Origin: Streptococcus parasanguinis ATCC 15912
Lineage (GTDB): Bacteria; Bacillota; Bacilli; Lactobacillales; Streptococcaceae
NCBI RefSeq assembly: GCF_000164675.2
Contig: NC_015678.1
Span: 372,001 to 436,000, forward strand
Direction of reading: 5' to 3'
Length of the DNA: 64,000 nucleotides
The translations under genes and the position numbers were made by a program. The notes below the pieces were generated by a model that saw only the letters and a program-made list of their open reading frames with translations, made no database searches and was not told where the DNA came from. Shown here piece after piece: positions 35,415 through 44,048 of this stretch. The stretch's first letter is position 1. Each line of letters begins with the position of its first letter.

Positions 35415-36711
35415 GTCGCTCCCTTCACGGGGGCGTGGATTGAAATTTAGCAAAATTGGGGTGTTTTATCCTCAATATAGCGTCGCTCCCTTCACGGGGG
35501 CGTGGATTGAAATCATTCACGTAGATATTCCTTCATTGCCTGAATGTCGTGTCGCTCCCTTCACGGGGGCGTGGATTGAAATTGGTTCGCCTTTTGTATT
35601 TATGATCGTTCTCATCATGTCGCTCCCTTCACGGGGGCGTGGATTGAAATTACACTCTTTTTGACGCTTTGCAAGTCAATAAGAGTCGCTCCCTTCACGG
35701 GGGCGTGGATTGAAATAAATTAATTATAAAGGTCAATCAAATTAGAATTTGTCGCTCCCTTCACGGGGGCGTGGATTGAAATTTCCAAGACCTGATCCAA
35801 GTTAGTCGCTAGAGCCGTCGCTCCCTTCACGGGGGCGTGGATTGAAATAGAAGAATATTTACAACCTTCTTGCTTCTCAATGTCGCTCCCTTCACGGGGG
35901 CGTGGATTGAAATACCAAAAGATCCTAAGAACACAGAAAATCCAAAAGTCGCTCTCTTCACGGGGGCGTGGATTGAAATCAGATTTTTTTGTAGCTCCTT
36001 GCGCTGCTCTGGGTCGCTCCCTTCACGGGGGCGTGGATTGAAATTGATGATTATAAATATCTTGCAGAAGAAACTAAAGTCGCTCCCTTCACGGGGGCGT
36101 GGATTGAAATTTCCCCAGTTAATTCCAAAAACTACACTAATAAGGTCGCTCCCTTCACGGGGGCGTGGATTGAAATTTGACTAATAATAGTTGGCTTCAC
36201 TTTCCCATCAGTCGCTCCCTTCACGGGGGCGTGGATTGAAATTAAAACAAAATAAAAAAAGCCGACCAGTGCCGACGTCGCTCCCTTCACGGGGGCGTGG
36301 ATTGAAATTTTGGATTATGGACAAGGATACCAGAAATTATCGGGTCGCTCCCTTCACGGGGGCGTGGATTGAAATATGGCCCGAAATAACCAAGTGGCAC
36401 AAAGCCTCGGGTCGCTCCCTTCACGGGGGCGTGGATTGAAATTCGTCCCATTGGTAGCGTTTATGCTCCTCAATAAGTCGCTCCCTTCACGGGGGCGTGG
36501 ATTGAAATTCGACCCAACTTTTTAGCATTAAAGGTGAACAAGCACGTCGCTCCCTTCACGGGGGCGTGGATTGAAATTGGTTTTACCCAAGGATCGCAAA
36601 TAACCCTATAATGTCGCTCCCTTCACGGGGGCGTGGATTGAAATATCCGCAGCGCTTTCTGGGCTGACTAAGGTAGCCGGTCGCTCCCTTCACTGGAACG
36701 TGTTGTGAATT
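35415..36711 (+). CRISPR. Type I-C CRISPR array, 20 repeats / 19 spacers
   Basis: 32-bp repeats begin GTCGCTCCCTTCACGGGG and end GCGTGGATTGAAAT. The first is 35415-35446, the last intact one 36613-36644; a degenerate terminal repeat (36680-36711) marks the leader-distal end. Spacers are 33-37 bp, mostly 34. Repeat 9 (35948-35979) has one change, C8 to T. The stem GCTCCC/GGGGGC contains a G-U wobble compared with the common I-C repeat. Orientation agrees with leader and cas genes upstream. Confidence 0.98.
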
Positions 36712-36767
36712 TTATTGGTAAAAAATTTTAATATTACAGATCAGCATTATAGATCTCCACTTTTTCT

Positions 36768-36796
36768 TTGACTCTCCTTTCTTATTTTTCTAAAAT
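36768..36796 (+). promoter_or_regulatory. Promoter of DUF6287 lipoprotein gene
   Basis: TTGACT (36768-36773) and TAAAAT (36791-36796), 17-bp spacer. Confidence 0.8.
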
Positions 36797-36821
36797 AGTA
36801 GGTATGTGAAGGGAGATTGAT

Positions 36822-37790
36822 ATGAAAAAAGGTTTGGTAATTGTGCTTTCTGCTTTGGTCTTGGCCTCGTGTGGTCGTCCTCAGAGGACGGTGACGCCTA
36901 AGAGTTCGGATACAAAGCAGACCAGCACTTCGGAAAAGAAACAGTCTGGTATGGATTTGAAAGCCATTAAGGCTAAGGACTACTCGAGTATCAAGGGAAC
37001 TTGGATCGATGGTCGTGGTAATGAGCTGGTCTTTGATGACAAAGGCTTGGTCAGCGAGGATGTTGAGCTTGATGCATCGAGCTTTAAGCAGAAGGACCAG
37101 ATTGCTGAGATGACGGTTAGTGCTAAGTCGGGTGTTGGAGGCTACGGTCTTTTGCTCCTTCCAAAAGGTCAGAAAGCGGGCAAAGACGATGTTTCGGATA
37201 AGTCCAAGGATCGGATCTGGGCTGGTCAGTCACCAGCTTATGGCGATGATGACAATTTCTACTATCGCAAGAAAGAGCAACCGAAAGATCGGGAGCAAGT
37301 AGATACAGACGATAGCAGTAGTACGTCTAAATCGAGTAAGGGTAAGAAGTGGAATACTCGTTCGGATAGCGAGGTTAAATCTTCGAAGAAGGCGGATAAG
37401 AATGATTATCCAGGCTACACAGATGCTCAGGTCGAAGCTGCGCGTGTCTGGGCTTATGTGATCAAGAACGTGCCATCAGAATTAAATATTTCAAATAGTG
37501 CAGCTGGAACAAAGATTTATAATGGTGGCTTGGGTGTCGATTATCCCAAAGATGTGCGCCATCTGTTTGGTTCTTATTCAGCAGAAGGAAATATCACTTA
37601 TGCATCCAACGGTGATGGAACGGTAACGATCTATCCTGTTCCGAGTCATTGGCATCAGTCTGCAGATGAACTCAATAGTGAAGAGTTTATGACGCAATTT
37701 ACCCAAGGCATCTTGGACCATGCTGAAACGGTGACATTGCCTGATGGGGATCCAGACATGATTCGCCAGATCCTAGCCGTATTGAAGTAG
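36822..37790 (+). CDS. Lipoprotein with DUF6287-like domain
   Basis: 322 residues with a lipoprotein signal peptide ending LASC at cysteine 17. After a S/T/K-rich tether comes a domain starting MDLKAIKAKDYSSIKGTW, with GRGNELVFDDKGL, matching the streptococcal DUF6287 pattern; a second S/K-rich linker leads to a distinct C-terminal region beginning AQVEAARVWAYVIKNVP. The two-domain layout suggests a cell-surface binding role. GAAGGGAG precedes the ATG. Confidence 0.8.
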   Translation: MKKGLVIVLSALVLASCGRPQRTVTPKSSDTKQTSTSEKKQSGMDLKAIKAKDYSSIKGTWIDGRGNELVFDDKGLVSEDVELDASSFKQKDQIAEMTVSAKSGVGGYGLLLLPKGQKAGKDDVSDKSKDRIWAGQSPAYGDDDNFYYRKKEQPKDREQVDTDDSSSTSKSSKGKKWNTRSDSEVKSSKKADKNDYPGYTDAQVEAARVWAYVIKNVPSELNISNSAAGTKIYNGGLGVDYPKDVRHLFGSYSAEGNITYASNGDGTVTIYPVPSHWHQSADELNSEEFMTQFTQGILDHAETVTLPDGDPDMIRQILAVLK

Positions 37791-37815
37791 GAGCTGGATT
37801 TGAGAGATCAGTTTA

Positions 37816-37882
37816 TTGTTTTTTTGAGCTGATCCTGCTACAATGATATTACACGGAAAAGACTGGGCTTCCAGCCTTTTTC
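37816..37882 (+). promoter_or_regulatory. Promoter and terminator-like leader hairpin of prsW-like gene
   Basis: TTGTTT (37816-37821) and TACAAT (37839-37844), 17-bp spacer with TGC extension. Between promoter and gene, AAAG-a-CTGG / CCAG-c-CTTT followed by Ts (37858-37882) resembles an attenuator. Confidence 0.5.
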
Positions 37883-37905
37883 ATTTCACCATAGAAAGGT
37901 CTTTT

Positions 37906-38718
37906 ATGAAACGCAAATCGATTTTGTTTTTGTATTTACTCTTGCTAGCGATTGGACTGGCCTATGAGACCCAATCACTGACGGAAGGTTGGATGTCTGG
38001 TAGCCAGTACGGGATTGTGGGACTTTCGACCTTGATCCTTTTGGTCTATGCGCTTCCTGCTGTCTGGGCTCTCTTTCATTTTGCTAAGAAGTGGAAGTTG
38101 TCTTGGGTACCGGTTCTCTTTTCTCTATTAGGTGGGGGCTTTGTTGCCGGTTGGTTGTCTAGCTTTGCCAATACCTATTTCCATGACATGATTCAAGCGA
38201 TCGCTCCAAATAGCGACTTTTGGAACCAGTACGAGAGTGCCATCGCTGCGCCACTCTTTGAGGAACCCTTTAAGTTGATTCCAATCTTCTTTGTTCTCTA
38301 TTTGTTCGGCGTCCGTCGCATCAAGTCGATTTTCCTCTTGGCTATTGCCTCTGGTCTTGGTTTCCAGATTGTGGAGGACTTTGCCTATATCCGTCAGGAT
38401 CTGCCGGAAGGTTTCTCTTACACGGTGTCAGGGATTCTCGGCCGTGTGGCCAATGCGCCCATGTCTCACTGGGTCTACACAGGTCTTGTAATGCTGGGGC
38501 TCTTCTTGATTGTCCAAGCAAGCAGAGGACGCAAGGATTTACGTCTAGTAGGCTGGGGATATTTAGTAGCTGGGTTTGGACTCCATTTTGTTGGCAATTC
38601 ACCTTTCTCACAAATCGTGACCGAGTTGCCGATTGCGATTCCAGTCTTGAATGCTACTGGGCTCTTCCTAATCTACCAAGCTTATCAAACCGTCGAGCGA
38701 TTAGAACAAGCAAAATAA
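37906..38718 (+). CDS. PrsW family intramembrane metalloprotease
   Basis: 270 residues and about eight membrane segments. The catalytic motifs EEPFKLIPIFFVL (E-E-x-x-K), VEDFAYI, and SHWVYTGLVMLG (histidine) match PrsW-type glutamic/metallo intramembrane proteases related to CPBP proteins. PrsW in Bacillus cleaves an anti-sigma factor; no anti-sigma gene is adjacent here. AGAAAGG precedes the ATG at 37906; a longer in-frame start lies inside the leader hairpin and is unlikely. Confidence 0.85.
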   Translation: MKRKSILFLYLLLLAIGLAYETQSLTEGWMSGSQYGIVGLSTLILLVYALPAVWALFHFAKKWKLSWVPVLFSLLGGGFVAGWLSSFANTYFHDMIQAIAPNSDFWNQYESAIAAPLFEEPFKLIPIFFVLYLFGVRRIKSIFLLAIASGLGFQIVEDFAYIRQDLPEGFSYTVSGILGRVANAPMSHWVYTGLVMLGLFLIVQASRGRKDLRLVGWGYLVAGFGLHFVGNSPFSQIVTELPIAIPVLNATGLFLIYQAYQTVERLEQAK

Positions 38719-38732
38719 AACAAAAAAAGAAT

Positions 38733-38912
38733 GAGAGTGGGACAGAAATCGGTAATTCGTTAGAATTCGATTTCGTCGTCCCACCTCCGCACAGTTGAGT
38801 AGGGCTGTAAAAGCTGATGAAATCAGCGTAGTAGAGCCCACTCAACCACTGCGTCTTGCTCGACAATCCAAAAATAATTGAGAGGCTAGGACTTTTGTCC
38901 CAGCCTCATTTT
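38733..38912. repeat. Intergenic repeat family D, copy 2
   Basis: Same three-hairpin element as at 16735 and 57528, placed 15 nt after the prsW-like stop. It ends in GAGGCT/AGCCTC; the T tract starts with an A here (CATTTTT), slightly weakening the terminator. Confidence 0.85.
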
Positions 38913-39001
38913 TGTTATTTAGACACATTTTTTATCTACTTTTGTATAAACTGAGTGATCCGATAGCTGTAAAATAAATGCTATTTTGGAAGATATATTT
39001 G

Positions 39002-39137
39002 AGACTTTCCGCTGTGAGAAAAGTGCTAGAAACAATCATGTTTCTAGCACTCGGGAGTTTTGAAACGTTAGATTCAAAACTAAGTCATGGAACTTCTTCG
39101 AAGTTCGCTGACGTCCGTACTCACCTAAGGAAAGTCT
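39002..39137. repeat. Intergenic repeat family A, copy 2 (inverted)
   Basis: 136 bp, AGACTTTCC...GGAAAGTCT ends, in reverse orientation to copy 1. Its stems differ in sequence from copy 1 yet still pair (GTGCTAGAAAC/GTTTCTAGCAC; TTTTGAA/TTCAAAA). It lies between repeat D copy 2 and the mnmE end. Confidence 0.85.
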
Positions 39138-39164
39138 CTAAGAGTATAGGATCTTAAAATAGAT

Positions 39165-40538
39165 TTATTTACCAAGACAGAACTGGCTGAAGAGTTGGGT
39201 GATGAGCTCATCTGGAGCAGCATCCCCTGTGATTTCTCCGAGGATTTCCCAGGTGCGGGTGAGGTCGACTTGAAGCAGGTCTACCGGCATACCGAGGGCC
39301 AAGCCTTCGTTGACCGCTTGCAGGCTTTCAACAGCTTTCTCGATGAGAGAGATGTGACGAGCATTAGAAAGATAAGTCGCATCTTGCTCAACCAGCCCAG
39401 CATTTTCGAAGAAGAGAGCATTGATCCGGTCTTCGATTTGATCGATGTTTTGGTTTTTCAGAACGGAAATCTTGATATGATCTTCCGGCAGTTGGTCGAT
39501 TTCGATCTTCTCTGGAAGGTCAACCTTGTTGAGAAGGATGATGCGGTTGCTATCTTGTGAGATCTCAAGGAGTTGGCGGTCTTGATCGGTCAAGGGCTCG
39601 CTAGCATTGAGGACGAGGAGGACTAGATCGGCTTCCTTGAGGGCTTTTTTCGACCGCTCGACACCGATCTGCTCAACGATGTCTTCGGTTTCCCGGATCC
39701 CGGCCGTATCGACTAGTTTGAGGGGAACGCCGTTGATGTTGACGTATTCCTCGATAACGTCACGGGTGGTTCCTTCGATATCGGTCACGATGGCTTTTTC
39801 TTCGCGAAGAAGATTATTGAGGAGGCTCGACTTGCCGACGTTTGGACGACCGATGATAGCAGTAGAAATCCCTTCACGCAAGATCTTGCCACGACGGGCG
39901 GTCTTGAGGAGATTGGTCAAGAGGGCTTCAAATTCACTGGTCTTTTCACGGATGATCTCAGTGGTTGCTTCTTCGACATCATCGTACTCAGGATAGTCGA
40001 TATTGACTTCGACCTGGGCTAGGGTATTGAGGATCTCTTGGCGTGTGTTGTTGATCAGGTCAGACAAGGAACCGTCCAACTGTTTGACGGCAATGTTCAT
40101 AGCCTTGTCGGTCTTAGCTCGGATAATGTCCATGACCGCCTCAGCCTGGGTCAAATCGACCCGACCGTTCAGAAAGGCCCGCTTGGTAAATTCCCCAGGT
40201 TCTGCAAGACGAGCTCCTTCACGGATGACCAATTGCAGGATTTCATTGGTCACCGCAATCCCACCGTGGGTATTGATCTCGATGATGTCCTCACGAGTAA
40301 AGGTCTTCGGCGAGCGCATGGCTCCAACCATGACTTCGTCGAGAATCTCGTTCTTATCTGGATCTACGATATGACCGTAGTTGAGGGTGTGGCTAGCCAC
40401 GCTAGTCAAATCTTTTCCCTTAAAGATTTTTTGCGCAATGGCAAAGCTGTCGGTTCCGCTTAGGCGGACAATCCCGATAGCCCCCTCACCGAGAGGAGTC
40501 GAGATGGCAGCGATGGTATCAAATTCTTTAGTAATCAT
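39165..40538 (-). CDS. mnmE: tRNA uridine-5-carboxymethylaminomethyl modification GTPase MnmE
   Basis: 457 residues from the ATG at 40538 ([20 protein letters not shown]), the normal length. The N-terminal folate-binding domain is followed by a G domain near residue 220: [12 protein letters not shown] (G1), GTTRD (G2), DTAGIRE (G3), and LNKVDLP (G4), and the protein ends in FCLGK, the conserved C-x-G-K motif. With MnmG it modifies wobble uridines of tRNA. A longer upstream extension lacks a ribosome site. Confidence 0.96.
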   Translation of the reverse strand: MITKEFDTIAAISTPLGEGAIGIVRLSGTDSFAIAQKIFKGKDLTSVASHTLNYGHIVDPDKNEILDEVMVGAMRSPKTFTREDIIEINTHGGIAVTNEILQLVIREGARLAEPGEFTKRAFLNGRVDLTQAEAVMDIIRAKTDKAMNIAVKQLDGSLSDLINNTRQEILNTLAQVEVNIDYPEYDDVEEATTEIIREKTSEFEALLTNLLKTARRGKILREGISTAIIGRPNVGKSSLLNNLLREEKAIVTDIEGTTRDVIEEYVNINGVPLKLVDTAGIRETEDIVEQIGVERSKKALKEADLVLLVLNASEPLTDQDRQLLEISQDSNRIILLNKVDLPEKIEIDQLPEDHIKISVLKNQNIDQIEDRINALFFENAGLVEQDATYLSNARHISLIEKAVESLQAVNEGLALGMPVDLLQVDLTRTWEILGEITGDAAPDELITQLFSQFCLGK

Positions 40539-40650
40539 GTCATTTCTCTTTTCCTGTAGATTCATCTCTATTCTATCGTAAAGTCCGCAGACGGGCAAGG
40601 CTTTGCTTTTAGAACTAAAAGTTGGAAAGGTTTTCAATTAGTTAGTGAAA

Positions 40651-40681
40651 TCTCTTACAGAATATGCTATACTGTAAGAGA
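40651..40681 (+). promoter_or_regulatory. Perfect inverted repeat spanning the rpiA -10
   Basis: TCTCTTACAG (40651-40660) and CTGTAAGAGA (40672-40681) are perfect inverted copies 11 bp apart. The extended -10 TGCTATACT (40665-40673) lies between and into the right arm, so a repressor bound here would block the promoter of rpiA. Confidence 0.8.
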
Positions 40682-40700
40682 ATATAAAAGGAGGTCTATG

Positions 40701-41372
40701 ATGGTAAACCTAAAAGAACAGGTAGGAATTAAAGCGGCTGAGTTTGTCAAAGACGGCATGATTGTCGGTCTCGGTACAGGGTCAACTGCTTATTATTTTG
40801 TGGCTGAATTGGGTCGTCGCATCAAAGAAGAAGGCTTGAAGATCACAGCTGTCACGACGTCGAGTGTGACTTATGATCAGGCTGAAAGTTTAGACATCCC
40901 GCTCAAGGCCATTGACGATGTCGAAGTGGTTGATGTGACGGTGGATGGTGCAGATGAAGTGGATCCTCAATTGAATGGGATCAAAGGTGGCGGTGGGGCT
41001 CTCCTCATGGAAAAGATCGTCGCAACCAATTCAAAAGACTGCATTTGGATTGTGGATGAATCCAAACAAGTCGCAACCCTTGGGGCTTTCAAACTTCCAG
41101 TGGAAGTAGTGCAATACGGGGCTGAAAATCTCTTCCGTCACTTTGAGCAAAAAGGCTACCATCCTGCATTCCGTCTTGCGGATGATCAACGATTTATAAC
41201 TGATCAAGGCAATTTTATCATTGACTTGGATCTCAAAGTGATCAAGGATGCGGAAGCTTTGGCAAATGAACTAGATCACACCGTAGGCGTTGTAGAGCAC
41301 GGTTTGTTCTTGAATATGATTTCAAAAGTGATTGTAGGGACACCAGATGGCCCGGTCATCATCGAAAAATAG
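40701..41372 (+). CDS. rpiA: Ribose-5-phosphate isomerase A
   Basis: 223 residues. Conserved RpiA motifs: [42 protein letters not shown] with catalytic acidic residues, and [22 protein letters not shown] C-terminus ([14 protein letters not shown]). It interconverts ribose 5-phosphate and ribulose 5-phosphate. AGGAGG lies upstream of paired ATGs (40698 and 40701); the second has better spacing. It links nucleoside-derived pentose phosphate (from deoB, punA and deoD downstream) to the pentose pathway. Confidence 0.95.
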   Translation: MVNLKEQVGIKAAEFVKDGMIVGLGTGSTAYYFVAELGRRIKEEGLKITAVTTSSVTYDQAESLDIPLKAIDDVEVVDVTVDGADEVDPQLNGIKGGGGALLMEKIVATNSKDCIWIVDESKQVATLGAFKLPVEVVQYGAENLFRHFEQKGYHPAFRLADDQRFITDQGNFIIDLDLKVIKDAEALANELDHTVGVVEHGLFLNMISKVIVGTPDGPVIIEK

Positions 41373-41381
41373 GTTTCTCTA

Positions 41382-41414
41382 AAGAGGAGCCGGATAAAAC
41401 AACGGCTCTCTTCT
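41382..41414 (+). terminator. Terminator after rpiA
   Basis: AGCCG / CGGCT core stem with AAGAG and TCTTCTT flanks; moderate T tract. Confidence 0.65.
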
Positions 41415-41424
41415 TATAGGAATA

Positions 41425-41433
41425 TGGTATAAT
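41425..41433 (+). promoter_or_regulatory. Extended -10 promoter of deoB operon
   Basis: TGGTATAAT, 33 nt before deoB; no good -35. Confidence 0.65.
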
Positions 41434-41465
41434 ATAGCTAGTTTAATAAAGGAAAGAGGCAGTAT

Positions 41466-42677
41466 ATGTCAAAATTTAAACGCATACACTTAGTTGTGCT
41501 GGATTCAGTTGGGATCGGTGCTGCACCAGATTCCAATAACTTTGTCAATGCAGGAGTTCCAGATGGAGCATCTGATACTTTGGGTCACATCTCTAAAACC
41601 GTCGGTTTGAATGTACCAAACATGGCGAAAATCGGTCTTGGGAATATTCCTCGTGAAGTGGCTTTGAAGACTGTCCCAGCTGAAAGCAATCCAACTGGGT
41701 ATGCGACAAAATTGCAAGAAGTCTCTCTTGGAAAAGATACCATGACTGGTCACTGGGAAATCATGGGGCTCAACATTACAGAACCTTTTGATACCTTCTG
41801 GAATGGTTTTCCTGAAGAAATTTTGACTAAAATCGAAGAATTCTCCGGTCGTAAGGTCATCCGTGAAGCCAACAAACCTTATTCTGGTACAGCGGTGATC
41901 GATGACTTTGGACCACGTCAGATGGAAACGGGTGAGTTGATCATTTATACATCAGCAGACCCTGTGCTTCAAATCGCAGCTCACGAAGACATCATTCCTT
42001 TGGATGAGTTGTACCGTATCTGTGAATACGCTCGTTCGATCACATTGGAACGTCCAGCACTTCTTGGTCGGATCATTGCTCGTCCTTATGTTGGAGAACC
42101 AGGCAACTTCACACGTACAGCCAACCGTCGTGACTTGGCTGTTTCACCATTTGCGCCAACTGTTTTGGACAAGTTGAACGAAGCTGGTATCGATACCTAT
42201 GCAGTTGGTAAGATCAACGATATCTTCAACGGTGCTGGTATCAACCACGATATGGGCCACAACAAATCAAATAGCCACGGTATGGATACCTTGATTAAGA
42301 CCATGGAACTTCCTGAGTTCCAAGAAGGTTTCTCATTTACCAACTTGGTAGACTTTGATGCTCTTTACGGACACCGTCGCAATGCGCACGGCTACCGCGA
42401 TTGCTTGCATGAGTTCGATGAGCGCTTGCCAGAAATTATCGCAGCGATGCGTGAAGATGACCTCTTGATGATCACTGCAGACCACGGAAACGACCCAACC
42501 TACGCTGGTACTGACCATACGCGTGAATACATCCCATTCTTGGCTTATAGCCCATCCTTCAAAGGCAATGGCGTGATTCCGGTTGGCCATTTCTCTGATA
42601 TTTCAGCAACGATTGCAGAGAACTTTGGTGTTGAAAAAGCCATGATCGGTGAAAGCTTCTTAGACAAATTGAACTAA
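41466..42677 (+). CDS. deoB: Phosphopentomutase
   Basis: 403 residues, full length. The alkaline-phosphatase-like metal site is visible: [13 protein letters not shown] at the N-terminus, [13 protein letters not shown] around the phosphorylated threonine, and [24 protein letters not shown] with histidine/aspartate metal ligands. It converts (deoxy)ribose 1-phosphate to the 5-phosphate. First gene of a run that continues through punA, ClC and the amidotransferase-like gene. Confidence 0.97.
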   Translation: MSKFKRIHLVVLDSVGIGAAPDSNNFVNAGVPDGASDTLGHISKTVGLNVPNMAKIGLGNIPREVALKTVPAESNPTGYATKLQEVSLGKDTMTGHWEIMGLNITEPFDTFWNGFPEEILTKIEEFSGRKVIREANKPYSGTAVIDDFGPRQMETGELIIYTSADPVLQIAAHEDIIPLDELYRICEYARSITLERPALLGRIIARPYVGEPGNFTRTANRRDLAVSPFAPTVLDKLNEAGIDTYAVGKINDIFNGAGINHDMGHNKSNSHGMDTLIKTMELPEFQEGFSFTNLVDFDALYGHRRNAHGYRDCLHEFDERLPEIIAAMREDDLLMITADHGNDPTYAGTDHTREYIPFLAYSPSFKGNGVIPVGHFSDISATIAENFGVEKAMIGESFLDKLN

Positions 42678-42678
42678 G

Positions 42679-43221
42679 ATGACACGTTTTGCTCTCCTCA
42701 TAAGAGGAATCAATGTTGGCGGCAAAAACAAAGTGGTCATGGCTCAATTTCGTCAAGAATTGATGGAGCTGGGATTGGAACAAGTGGAAACCTACATCAA
42801 CAGTGGCAATATCTTCTTTACGACAGGTCTTTCTCGATCTCAGTTAGTAGAGTGCCTGTCGATCTTCTTTGAGAATCACTATCCCTTTATTGAACGCTTT
42901 TCTCTCCTGAGTCGAGAAGACTATGAAGCAGAATGTGCAAACTTACCGCAATGGTGGACAGAAGAGATGGCTCGTAAGGATGTGCTCTTTTACACCGAGG
43001 GCTTGGATAGGGAATCCGTAGAAGAGAAATTGCTTGCTTTGGAGCTAGGAGATGAAGTGCTTCATCCTGGCAAAACAGCGGTTTTCTGGGGCAAATCCTC
43101 AGAAGAAAGCTACGCTAAAACCGCCTACCACAAACATCTGATGAAGATGCCTTTCTATCGTCAGATCACTATTCGCAACGTTAACACCTTTGACAAAATT
43201 GGTACATTACTTAAGAAATAA
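42679..43221 (+). CDS. DUF1697 family protein
   Basis: 180 residues starting MTRFALLIRGINVGGKNKV and containing YINSGNIFF, hallmarks of DUF1697. No membrane or signal sequence; cytoplasmic. It starts 1 nt after the deoB stop, so is probably co-translated with it, and is followed by punA. No established activity; presence in a nucleoside salvage operon may be incidental. Confidence 0.88.
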   Translation: MTRFALLIRGINVGGKNKVVMAQFRQELMELGLEQVETYINSGNIFFTTGLSRSQLVECLSIFFENHYPFIERFSLLSREDYEAECANLPQWWTEEMARKDVLFYTEGLDRESVEEKLLALELGDEVLHPGKTAVFWGKSSEESYAKTAYHKHLMKMPFYRQITIRNVNTFDKIGTLLKK

Positions 43222-43234
43222 AAGGAGATACACA

Positions 43235-44044
43235 ATGACATTGTTAGCAAAAATCAATGAAACAGCTGCTTTTCTGAAAGGCAAAGGAATGGAAGCACCT
43301 GAGTTTGGCTTGATCCTTGGGTCAGGTCTTGGAGAACTGGCTGAAGAAATCGAAAATCCAGTCGTAGTAGACTACTCTGAGATTCCAAACTGGGGTCGTT
43401 CAACGGTTGTCGGTCATGCTGGTAAATTGGTTTATGGTGATCTTGCTGGACGCAAGGTTTTAGCCCTTCAAGGACGTTTCCACTTCTACGAAGGAAACCC
43501 ACTAGAAGTGGTGACTTTCCCAGTTCGTGTCATGAAAGTTTTGGGCTGTGAAGGGGTTCTTGTTACAAATGCTGCTGGTGGTATTGGCTTTGGTCCTGGT
43601 ACTTTGATGGCCATCACAGACCACATCAACATGACTGGTCAAAACCCATTGATCGGTGAAAACTTGGATGACTTTGGTCCACGTTTCCCAGATATGTCAA
43701 AAGCCTACACACCTGAATACCGTGAGACAGCTCATAAAGTAGCAGATAAATTGGGTATCAAATTGGATGATGGGGTTTATATCGGTGTGACAGGTCCTAC
43801 CTACGAAACTCCAGCTGAAATCCGTGCGTATAAGACACTTGGTGCAGATGCTGTCGGAATGTCAACTGTTCCAGAAGTCATCGTTGCAGCACACTCTGGC
43901 TTGAAGGTCCTTGGTATTTCATGTATTACCAACTTTGCGGCTGGTTTCCAAGAAGAGCTCAACCACGAAGAAGTAGTAGAAGTGACAGAGCGCATTAAGG
44001 GAGACTTCAAAGGATTGCTAAAAGCGATTCTTGCTGAACTCTAA
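43235..44044 (+). CDS. punA: Purine nucleoside phosphorylase I (inosine/guanosine type)
   Basis: 269 residues from ATG 43235 (AAAAGGAG upstream). Trimeric PNP signatures: LILGSGLGELAEEIE, VVGHAGKLVYGDLAG, LQGRFHFYEG, VLVTNAAGGI, and GVYIGVTGPTYETPAEIR-class motif (TGPTYETPAEIR), with MSTVPEVIVA and NFAAGF at the end. It splits 6-oxopurine nucleosides by phosphate. Complements the hexameric DeoD enzyme encoded at 46667. Confidence 0.95.
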   Translation: MTLLAKINETAAFLKGKGMEAPEFGLILGSGLGELAEEIENPVVVDYSEIPNWGRSTVVGHAGKLVYGDLAGRKVLALQGRFHFYEGNPLEVVTFPVRVMKVLGCEGVLVTNAAGGIGFGPGTLMAITDHINMTGQNPLIGENLDDFGPRFPDMSKAYTPEYRETAHKVADKLGIKLDDGVYIGVTGPTYETPAEIRAYKTLGADAVGMSTVPEVIVAAHSGLKVLGISCITNFAAGFQEELNHEEVVEVTERIKGDFKGLLKAILAEL

Positions 44045-44048
44045 TCCA

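Noticed and set aside
35440..36439. Apparent repetitive protein frames in the CRISPR array (VAPFTGAWIEI)
   Set aside because: Translation of 32-bp repeats; not coding.
35447..36679. Self-targeting spacers
   Set aside because: No spacer was recognised elsewhere in the window by eye; a computed search is needed to exclude it for the genome.
26883..36821. Integrated element bounded by tRNA-Arg attachment sites
   Set aside because: No integrase and no duplicate of the tRNA 3' end around 36.7-36.8 kb could be found by eye.
39195..40463. Several long plus-strand frames opposite mnmE
   Set aside because: They are antisense shadows of a well-conserved gene, with no ribosome sites or recognisable domains.
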